Shown: positions 1 to 4,373 of the stretch, piece after piece
Numbering within the stretch: the first letter of the stretch is position 1
Layout: the number at the start of each line of letters is the position of its first letter
NCBI GenBank assembly: GCA_018883285.1
Contig: VEQJ01000094.1
Span: 1-5,550, forward strand
Direction of reading: 5' to 3'
Length of the DNA: 5,550 nucleotides
Source: Alphaproteobacteria bacterium
Lineage (GTDB): Bacteria > Pseudomonadota > Alphaproteobacteria > CAISOG01
Program-made: the position numbers and the translations under genes
Notes under the pieces: model-generated
Database searches by the model: none
What the model was told of the DNA's origin: nothing
Seen by the model: the letters and a program-made list of their open reading frames with translations, nothing else

Positions 1-68
1 TCAGATTGCTGTATGAAAGCTCGCTGGCGGTGCGTCGTCGTAGCCCTTGCGTGTAAAATTTGTCCCAT
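1..68 (-). CDS. IS481-type transposase, N-terminal fragment (runs off left edge)
   Basis: Only the first 22 codons are visible, beginning MGQILHARATTTH and continuing with an R-A-F-I-Q-Q-S stretch. This opening resembles the N-terminus of IS481-family DDE transposases as I remember them (MGQ-L-H, then A-T-T-T, then R-A-I-Q-S), which lead into a helix-turn-helix and an rve integrase core. The start is well supported: a strong Shine-Dalgarno GGGAGG lies a few bases upstream of the ATG (complement of 69-80). The enzyme would cut and join the ends of its own insertion sequence. Its catalytic domain lies outside the window, so whether the element is intact cannot be judged. The family call rests on a short N-terminal motif only. 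Confidence 0.6.
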   Translation of the reverse strand, partial: MGQILHARATTTHRQRAFIQQS

Positions 69-109
69 AGTTCCTCCCTTCGCAGTTCGCTGTATAATAC
101 ACCACTACA
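1..109 (-). mobile_element. Probable end of an IS481-family insertion sequence
   Basis: The transposase fragment starts at 68 and reads away from the flavoprotein gene, so the region between 69 and about 109 should be the IS left end. On the minus strand a TGT begins at position 109 (TGTAGTGGTGTATTATACAG), and many IS481-group ends start with TGT; this choice of boundary is inference. The other inverted repeat and any target-site duplication lie outside the window. The TATTATAC core next to the end could provide a -10 element for the transposase, but no good -35 is seen. Confidence 0.4.
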
Positions 110-125
110 ATGAGAAACTAAACAT

Positions 126-1181
126 TTAGCCACCCCGTGCCGCCAAGGCGGTGGTGGTCTGGCCGATTAATTCGGCAAAAATTTCGGTGACAGGCTGTTC
201 GCGGGTAACAAAGGCGACGCTTTGACCCGCCATCAGCGATCCATTTTCCACATCGCCATCAATCACCGCCCGCCGCAGGGCGCCCGCCCAAAAATGCTCG
301 ATTTCCAGCTGGGCAGCTTTTAAATCCAATTCACCACCCTGGTAGCGGTCAATCACCTGCCGCTGCCAGGCGGTAAAACGCTGGCTAGCCTGGTTGGCGA
401 TGGCGCGCACGGGAATAACGGGAAAACGCTCATCAACCTGCACCGATGGCATGGCATCGCGGGCGTGGGCGCGGATAAAGGCCTGTTTGAAATTGGGGTG
501 GGCAATCGATTCGCTGGCGCAGACAAAGCGGGTGCCCAGCTGCACCCCCGCCGCGCCCATTTCCAAATAGGCCAAAATCGCCTCACCCCGCCCGATACCG
601 CCCGCGACAAAAACCGGCACCTCGCTGATTTGCGGCAAAATTTCCTGCGCCAACACGTTGGTGGAAACCGCGCCGATATGGCCGCCGGCCTCCGCCCCCT
701 CAATCACCAGGGCATCAACGCCATGACTGATCAGCCGTTTGGCCAGCACTAGGGCGGGGGCAAAGGCAATTACCCGACAGCCGCCATCCTTTAGCTGTTT
801 GATGACCGCTTGGGGCGGGGTGCCGCCCGCCAACACGACATGGCCGATATTTTCCTCTACACAAACCTCGGCCAGCCCCGCCAAATGCGGGCTCATGACA
901 ATCAGGTTGACGCCAAAGGGCTGCGTGGCCAGCGCCTTGGTCGCCTGAAGCTCCGCGCGCAACAAATCGGGGGTCATGGACCCGCTGGCCAGCACGCCAA
1001 AGCCGCCCGCATTGCTGATGGCGGCGACCAGGTGGCGTTCCGATACCCAGGTCATCGCCCCGCCCATGATGGCGTAACGACAGCCCAAAAATTGGGTGCC
1101 ACGCTGCCAAAGCGCCGCCAGATCCCCGATGGTGTTAGGGCTTGGCGCGTGGGTTGTGGTGCTGGAATGGTTGCTGGGCAT
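126..1181 (-). CDS. Nitronate monooxygenase / FabK-like FMN flavoprotein
   Basis: This 351-residue protein belongs to the nitronate monooxygenase (2-nitropropane dioxygenase) family of FMN-dependent TIM barrels. These oxidise alkyl nitronates; relatives include the enoyl-ACP reductase FabK, so the true substrate is open. Visible motifs are the N-terminal strand YAIMGGAM (36-43), NAGGFGVLASGSM (57-69), the loop EGAEAGGHIG (161-170) with its conserved active-site His168, and the FMN-phosphate region AGGIGRGEAILAYLEMGAAGVQLGTRF (193-219, split by function). The C-terminal part (RRAVIDGDVENGSLMAGQS) is typical of the alphaproteobacterial subgroup. I chose the ATG at 1181 because the 65 extra codons up to 1376 do not resemble the family. 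The Shine-Dalgarno is weak. The gene appears complete, with TAA at 126-128, and stands alone: the IS lies downstream and a divergent gene upstream. Cytoplasmic. Confidence 0.9.
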   Translation of the reverse strand: MPSNHSSTTTHAPSPNTIGDLAALWQRGTQFLGCRYAIMGGAMTWVSERHLVAAISNAGGFGVLASGSMTPDLLRAELQATKALATQPFGVNLIVMSPHLAGLAEVCVEENIGHVVLAGGTPPQAVIKQLKDGGCRVIAFAPALVLAKRLISHGVDALVIEGAEAGGHIGAVSTNVLAQEILPQISEVPVFVAGGIGRGEAILAYLEMGAAGVQLGTRFVCASESIAHPNFKQAFIRAHARDAMPSVQVDERFPVIPVRAIANQASQRFTAWQRQVIDRYQGGELDLKAAQLEIEHFWAGALRRAVIDGDVENGSLMAGQSVAFVTREQPVTEIFAELIGQTTTALAARGG

Positions 1182-1500
1182 GGCGTAATTGTATGGCGTG
1201 ATTTTGTGATATGGCCGTTGATCAATAGGGTTATGGGTGACGCTGTAGGGCTGGCAGCAAAAAATACAAGGACTAAGCCGATTATCATGCAAAAAAGCAG
1301 GCAAAAAGACAAGGGTGTGTGTCGAATCGCCCCGATATCGGTGGGGGTTGATCAGGGGGGCAACAGTCCAAGCCAACCGAGCGGTTGAAGCTATACAAAG
1401 ACGCCATAGACTCTTGTTAACAATTTCAAAAGCCTGTTACAGTTAGGATGAATTGTTGGATCGCCTAGCAAAAAACTCCCCCCTCAACAAAGAGGTCCAC
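1182..1500. other. Divergent intergenic region with short palindromes
   Basis: This 319-base spacer separates the minus-strand flavoprotein gene from the plus-strand Hpt-like gene. I see no convincing gene in it. It holds three perfect short palindromes: TTGATCAA (1218-1225), CCGATATCGG (1332-1341, inside a C/G-rich CCCC...GGGG context) and TTGTTAACAA (1414-1423). GTTGATCA occurs twice (1217-1224 and 1347-1354). TTGTTA within the third palindrome resembles a -35 for the rightward gene, but no good -10 lies at the right distance. Any of the palindromes could be an operator; none is recognisable as a known regulator's site. Confidence 0.5.
1281..1312 (-). promoter_or_regulatory. Weak candidate promoter for the flavoprotein gene
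   Basis: On the minus strand a -10-like GATAAT (1281-1286, five of six matches) sits downstream of TTGTCT (1307-1312), which resembles a -35. The 20-base spacer is longer than the usual 16-18, so this is only a tentative pair. If used, transcription would start near 1274 and leave an untranslated leader of about 90 bases before the ATG at 1181. Confidence 0.2.
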
Positions 1501-1998
1501 ATGAAACTTTTTAACAAAGCTCCAACTCTGAGTGCGGCCGCCCAAATTTTTTATCCAAAAAACAAGATTAAGGATAAGGTTGGTAAAGGGGGGTTGCCTT
1601 CGGAAATGCTAAGCAAAGCTGATGATGCGGTTGTCGCGCTTAAGGAGGATTATTGCACCATTGTGGAAGATCAGTTGGTGACTATCTGGGAAAGCTTTAA
1701 TGGCGTGCAAGATGGCACCCTTAATCAGGATGAGGGGATTGCCGATATTATGCAGGCGGCCTTTAATTTTAAGGGGGAAGCAGGCACCTTTGGCTATCCG
1801 ATGATTGGCCAGTTAGGGGGATCGCTGTATCGATACACCAATGTCAATCCAACGGCGGCCAACATGACTATTATCAAGCTGCATCTAGAGGCGATTGGGG
1901 CGGTTGCTCGTCATAAAATTCAAAATGATAGCCATCCAATTGCCAAAGAAATTGTCAAGAATTTGGAAATTGCTATTGCCAAATTCAGCCCTAAATAG
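1501..1998 (+). CDS. Hpt-like phosphorelay-domain protein lacking the phosphoacceptor His
   Basis: This is a 165-residue soluble protein. The core (about 40-160) resembles small alphaproteobacterial histidine-phosphotransfer (Hpt) proteins, where the helix usually reads H-D-[IM]-K-G-Q-G-G-[ST]-F-G-Y-P. Here the matching stretch is F88-N-F-K-G-E-A-G-T-F-G-Y-P100, so the His that would carry the phosphate is Phe88 and the next residue is Asn; Lys91-Gly92 and the GTFGYP turn are kept. The codons TTT-AAT-TTT are unambiguous. The protein probably keeps the four-helix fold but cannot act as an ordinary phosphotransfer protein, so a binding or regulatory role is possible. The N-terminal 30 residues are basic and not recognised. 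The ATG at 1501 has AGAGG just upstream; a TTG at 1453 would add 16 residues with less support. The gene is monocistronic and convergent with the oxygenase gene, 28 bases from its stop. Confidence 0.7.
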   Translation: MKLFNKAPTLSAAAQIFYPKNKIKDKVGKGGLPSEMLSKADDAVVALKEDYCTIVEDQLVTIWESFNGVQDGTLNQDEGIADIMQAAFNFKGEAGTFGYPMIGQLGGSLYRYTNVNPTAANMTIIKLHLEAIGAVARHKIQNDSHPIAKEIVKNLEIAIAKFSPK

Positions 1999-2026
1999 GG
2001 GGAAAAATTGGCTTGGGAGACAGCCG

Positions 2027-2641
2027 CTAGAATGGCAGTCGTTTGAAAAAAGCCGACACACGGTGGCGAAATTCCGACTTGCGCACCGCATCCTGGCCGC
2101 TGACCCAGTTCAGCTGGATAACCCGCCGCCGCCCTGTAAAGGAATGATGGCCGTGCCAGGCGTTGGGTTGGTTTTTGAACAGCAGCAGGGTACCATGCTG
2201 GGGCGGCACCTCCTGAATCATATCATCCAGATTGGTAGGGGAATTTAACAGACGCAGCTGCCCCCCTGGGTTTTCCCAAGCGCCGTTAAGATAGAGCAAC
2301 ACGGTGACCAGCTTGCTGGGTTGATCGGTGTGAATCTTGCCATCGCGCGCCCTGCAATAACCGCGCACGGTGATGGTGGTGGGCAGGTTTGATAAATCCA
2401 TCCCCAATTTCTCGCCCACCACTTGGGCAAAATCAGGCCCCCGTAGGGCGCTAATCAATTGGTCGAACAAGGGCGGGCAGCTAAGGGTGCTGACCGGAAA
2501 ACTCCCCGCCTTGGTAATCGGGGGAAATTGATCCTCCAACTGGGCAACCACTTCTGACGGCACAAATTCTGGTAAGACCAGATAGGGAAAGGGGTGGGTG
2601 GTCAGGGGGGTTTGTTGCAACGCTGGCAGGTTTAATAGCAT
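2027..2641 (-). CDS. 2-oxoglutarate/Fe(II)-dependent oxygenase
   Basis: This 204-residue protein has the prolyl-hydroxylase-like double-stranded beta-helix layout. The iron ligands are visible as H104-T-D106 and a distal His163 in AWHGHHSF, and the 2-oxoglutarate-binding Arg is in GRRRVIQLNW (171-173). LVTVLLYLNGAW (111-122), GGQLRLL (126-132) and GTLLLF (150-155) match the usual strands. The family couples oxidative decarboxylation of 2-oxoglutarate to hydroxylation of a substrate; the substrate here is unknown. The C-terminal FRHRVSAFFKRL tail is common in the alphaproteobacterial relatives I recall. The ATG at 2641 places LNLPALQQTPL at the N-terminus, as in relatives. A TTG lies directly before it and AGG about 8 bases upstream; the longer 27-residue extension is rejected. 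It lies downstream of the transglycosylase gene on the same strand, 108 bases away, so co-transcription is possible but not shown. Confidence 0.88.
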   Translation of the reverse strand: MLLNLPALQQTPLTTHPFPYLVLPEFVPSEVVAQLEDQFPPITKAGSFPVSTLSCPPLFDQLISALRGPDFAQVVGEKLGMDLSNLPTTITVRGYCRARDGKIHTDQPSKLVTVLLYLNGAWENPGGQLRLLNSPTNLDDMIQEVPPQHGTLLLFKNQPNAWHGHHSFTGRRRVIQLNWVSGQDAVRKSEFRHRVSAFFKRLPF

Positions 2642-2705
2642 CAATCGACCTGTATAAGTTATAGAGGTGTTCCTTTCGTAAAGAGCACCCGTATGGATAA
2701 TGACA

Positions 2706-2719
2706 AGGCGTTGCCGCCT
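2706..2719 (-). terminator. Small GC hairpin after the transglycosylase gene, weak terminator candidate
   Basis: On the minus-strand RNA, AGGCG-GCAA-CGCCU forms a perfect 5-bp stem closed by a GNRA-type tetraloop, about 30 bases past the transglycosylase stop. It is followed by UGUCAUUAU, which is U-rich but not a clean U tract, so termination would be partial at best. Confidence 0.25.
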
Positions 2720-2749
2720 CAATCAACCCCAACAGGTTAGGAACAGCCC

Positions 2750-3319
2750 TTAAGTTTGTCTACAATAATTACGGCTGTTGTTGGGCTTAAGACCATAAAG
2801 GCGGTTCAGTTTCTCCCAAACGTTGCAAATATAATTGCGCTGTGCGGTTTTGTCACTGGCGTGATAACGGCCCACCGCCTCTGTCCAGTTGCCATGTTTA
2901 AGGCGCAAACGGTACAAATAATTGGCGGCATACCAAACATTGTAATAGGGGTTCAGTGCCCATTCGGGCGCCTTAAAATAATCGCCGTGATAGCGCATGT
3001 AGATTTGCATGCAACCCACCGCAACATCCTTTTTGATAACACCATCAGAGGATCGAAGATGGCGGGTAGCCTCACCATAGCTGCGGGGAAAACGCGGGGT
3101 ACCGTTATCGTTAATCGCCCAAGCCCAGGGATAGCCAAACTGCCCACCGCTTTCCACCTGGGCAATCGCCCGCAATAGGCCACTGGGCATCCGATAATAC
3201 TGCTCCGCCTGAATTAAATAGGGGGTGCAGTTGTCGGCGGCAAGGGCTGATGGCATCGGCGGGGTGCATAAGAATCCCAGAATGATGGCTAGCCACGCTT
3301 TGGGGCGTAAAAATCGCAT
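2750..3319 (-). CDS. Secreted lytic transglycosylase (SLT domain, VirB1/IpgF-like)
   Basis: This 189-residue protein begins with a signal peptide: basic RPK, hydrophobic AWLAIILGFL, then an ALA-A cleavage site after residue 27. There is no lipobox, so it should be a soluble periplasmic enzyme. The mature part is a single SLT domain. The catalytic Glu56 lies in AQVESGG, followed by PWAWAINDNG (64-73), VGCMQI (101-106), NPYYNVWYAANYL (123-135) and NWTEAVGRYH (144-153). Such enzymes cleave the MurNAc-GlcNAc bond of peptidoglycan, leaving 1,6-anhydro ends. Short stand-alone versions open the wall for secretion or conjugation machinery or act in turnover; no such machinery is visible here. Cys31, Cys103, Cys165 and Cys186 could form disulfides. 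The only Shine-Dalgarno hint is GGA about 6 bases before the ATG. It is transcribed away from the trp operon. Confidence 0.9.
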   Translation of the reverse strand: MRFLRPKAWLAIILGFLCTPPMPSALAADNCTPYLIQAEQYYRMPSGLLRAIAQVESGGQFGYPWAWAINDNGTPRFPRSYGEATRHLRSSDGVIKKDVAVGCMQIYMRYHGDYFKAPEWALNPYYNVWYAANYLYRLRLKHGNWTEAVGRYHASDKTAQRNYICNVWEKLNRLYGLKPNNSRNYCRQT

Positions 3320-3356
3320 GAAAATCCAAAAATATTGTGCAATAATTAGGTTGGTT

Positions 3357-3393
3357 GTGTTGCCGATAACGATTTAGGGTATCAGCCTAACAC
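3357..3393 (-). promoter_or_regulatory. Imperfect hairpin upstream of the transglycosylase gene
   Basis: On the minus strand GTGTT-(AG)-GCTGATA pairs with TATCGGC-AACAC around an 11-base loop, giving 12 base pairs with one two-base bulge. One pair is G-U on the minus-strand RNA but would be a C-A mismatch on the plus-strand RNA, so the structure fits a minus-strand transcript better. It lies about 40 bases upstream of the transglycosylase start and has no U tract. It may be a 5' leader structure or a dyad operator; no known element is recognised. Confidence 0.3.
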
Positions 3394-3422
3394 CATAAGG
3401 TTACAAATCATCTCCACCAAAT

Positions 3423-3451
3423 TTAACCAATAGCTGCATATTCTTTATCAA
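3423..3451 (+). promoter_or_regulatory. Candidate trp operon promoter
   Basis: TTAACC (3423-3428) and TATCAA (3446-3451) each match four of six consensus bases and are separated by exactly 17 bases in an AT-rich stretch. Initiation near 3458 would place the leader start codon (3485) about 27 bases into the transcript with its Shine-Dalgarno at 3474-3476. The geometry fits well, but the individual elements are only moderate matches. Confidence 0.35.
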
Positions 3452-3484
3452 AAAACTTTTGGCTTGGCAAGTCAGGCTGCTAAC

Positions 3485-3568
3485 ATGCTGAATACTATGT
3501 GTATTGTGCTGAATTGGTGGTGGGATGGTCGCCCAAGGCGGGGGCTTTTGCACCGCGGGCGCAGATGA
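3485..3568 (+). CDS. trpL: trp leader peptide with three consecutive Trp codons (trpL-type)
   Basis: A 27-codon ORF starts at ATG 3485, with AGG 8 bases upstream, and ends at TGA 3566-3568. Residues 11-13 are encoded by TGG-TGG-TGG (3515-3523), in the context VLNWWWDGR. Three tandem Trp codons directly in front of a tryptophan biosynthesis gene are the hallmark of an attenuation leader. Alphaproteobacterial trpE leaders of the Rhizobium type also carry WWW, but end a few codons later. Here 14 further residues follow, rich in Arg and Gly. A ribosome short of charged tRNA-Trp would stall in the WWW run and change the RNA fold downstream. The peptide itself probably has no role. The ORF overlaps the 5' half of the predicted RNA structure and ends 52 bases before trpF. 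It is inferred from sequence only; Trp scarcity elsewhere makes WWW by chance unlikely. Confidence 0.65.
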   Translation: MLNTMCIVLNWWWDGRPRRGLLHRGRR

Positions 3569-3616
3569 TAGGCTGCCGATCTTTACAGCCAAAGACCAAC
3601 GCCCCACCAACGGTGT
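3512..3616 (+). promoter_or_regulatory. Structured trp leader RNA, probable translational attenuator of trpF
   Basis: The RNA can form a long-range stem P1. UUGGUGG (3514-3520) pairs with CCACCAA (3604-3610), then GG (3522-3523) with CC (3602-3603), then UGGUC (3526-3530) with GACCA (3594-3598): 14 pairs with a small bulge and internal loop. Inside it P2 pairs GCCC (3531-3534) and GCGG (3538-3541) with CCGC-GGGC (3553-3560), and P3 pairs GGCUG (3571-3575) with CAGCC (3586-3590). P1 contains all three Trp codons. Its 3' strand ends about 10 bases before the trpF ATG, so it would crowd the ribosome entry site. A ribosome stalled at Trp codons would prevent P1. A rival CACC-AAC-GGUG hairpin (3605-3615) would cover the likely trpF Shine-Dalgarno GGTG. 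No strong U-tract terminator is present, only UUUU at 3546-3549. Pairings were found by eye; the mechanism is inference. Confidence 0.5.
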
Positions 3617-3620
3617 CCTA

Positions 3621-4331
3621 ATGAAGACCATACCAACCAATCCCCACCCGATAAAATTGTGCGGCATGATGCGGCTGGCGGATGTGCAGGCGGCGGCGGT
3701 GGCGGGCGCGCATTGGGTGGGGGTGATTCATGTGCCGCAGTCGCCACGCTTTGTTGATCAGCAACAGGCGGCAAAATTGCTGGCAGCGGCACGCCAAGAT
3801 GGCTTAACGGGGGTGCTGGTGGTGGCCGATATGCCCGCCCCAGCGGTGGTGGAGCTGGTACGGGCAGCCCAACCCGCCATGCTGCAACTGCATGGTCAGG
3901 AAACGCCTGATGCGGTGGCGGGTATAAGCCAAGCCCTTAGTCAGCAAGGGCTGGCCGTCCCCATCATTAAGGCAATCGCGGTGGATCAATCGGTTACCGC
4001 AGAGCGTGCAAAGGCCTATGCGGGGTTGGCAGATTGGTTGCTGCTGGATCGCGCCAAGGGGCAGGGGGCGGCCATCCCGTCGCCAGGGGATAGCCTATCA
4101 CCCGCTGAATGGGTGGCGGCCAACCCGCTGGGTGACTTGCCCTGGCTATTGGCGGGGGGGCTGACAGCGGAGAATGTGGCGACGCAGGTGGCTTTGGGGC
4201 GCCCGCATGGGGTTGATGTGGCCAGCGGGATTGAGGCCGACCCGCAACAGCACCCTGGCGTTAAAGACCTGGCCATGATGCAAGCTTTCGTGCAAAATGC
4301 GGCGGCTGCGTTGACGGGGCTATCGCCGTAA
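3621..4331 (+). CDS. trpF: Phosphoribosylanthranilate isomerase
   Basis: TrpF performs the Amadori rearrangement of N-(5'-phosphoribosyl)anthranilate to CdRP in tryptophan synthesis. The 236-residue protein is a single TIM barrel. Visible are IKLCG (11-15) with the general-base Cys14, SPR (41-43), LQLHG (88-92), LLLD (140-143) with the general-acid Asp143, LAGGL (177-181) and GVDVASGIE (197-205) followed by PGVKD. The usual glycine-rich phosphate loop GGTG after the acid appears instead as KGQGA, followed by a longer IPSPGDSLSPAEW segment, a mild oddity. I chose the ATG at 3621, which leaves 10 residues before the first barrel strand; GGTG lies 5 bases upstream as a plausible Shine-Dalgarno. 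The frame stays open back to ATG 3525, but that extension is unlike the family. It is probably co-transcribed with trpB and controlled by the leader upstream. Cytoplasmic. Confidence 0.95.
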   Translation: MKTIPTNPHPIKLCGMMRLADVQAAAVAGAHWVGVIHVPQSPRFVDQQQAAKLLAAARQDGLTGVLVVADMPAPAVVELVRAAQPAMLQLHGQETPDAVAGISQALSQQGLAVPIIKAIAVDQSVTAERAKAYAGLADWLLLDRAKGQGAAIPSPGDSLSPAEWVAANPLGDLPWLLAGGLTAENVATQVALGRPHGVDVASGIEADPQQHPGVKDLAMMQAFVQNAAAALTGLSP

Positions 4332-4373
4332 CGCGGCGCACTAGGGATTCATTCACAGGGATTTGGCGGCATT

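Noticed and set aside
1182..1376. A 65-residue N-terminal extension of the flavoprotein to an ATG at 1376
   Set aside because: It has no resemblance to the family, is odd in composition (Cys, His and Pro rich), and would occupy the spacer where promoters are needed. The ATG at 1181 gives a normal-length protein.
810..1388. Long plus-strand reading frame opposite the flavoprotein gene
   Set aside because: It is a shadow of the well-supported minus-strand gene, with no recognisable protein features.
1999..2026. Bidirectional terminator between the convergent Hpt-like and oxygenase genes
   Set aside because: Only a 4-bp GGCT/AGCC stem is visible, with no U tract, which is too weak to call.
3414..3520. 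Alternative pairing of the Trp codons with an upstream CCACCAA (3414-3420)
   Set aside because: That copy overlaps or precedes the candidate promoter and so would probably not be in the transcript. It would matter only if transcription starts before 3414.
3530..3549. Intrinsic terminator CGCC-CAA-GGCG followed by GGGGCTTTT inside the leader ORF
   Set aside because: The stem is only 4 bp and the U run is four bases. It lies inside the leader coding region, where the translating ribosome would cover it, so it is unlikely to be the attenuator's terminator.
3401..3667. Minus-strand reading frame across the trp leader and the trpF start
   Set aside because: It covers the promoter, the leader and the trpF N-terminus, has no family features, and its Pro/His-rich middle reflects the reverse of the Trp/Gly codons.
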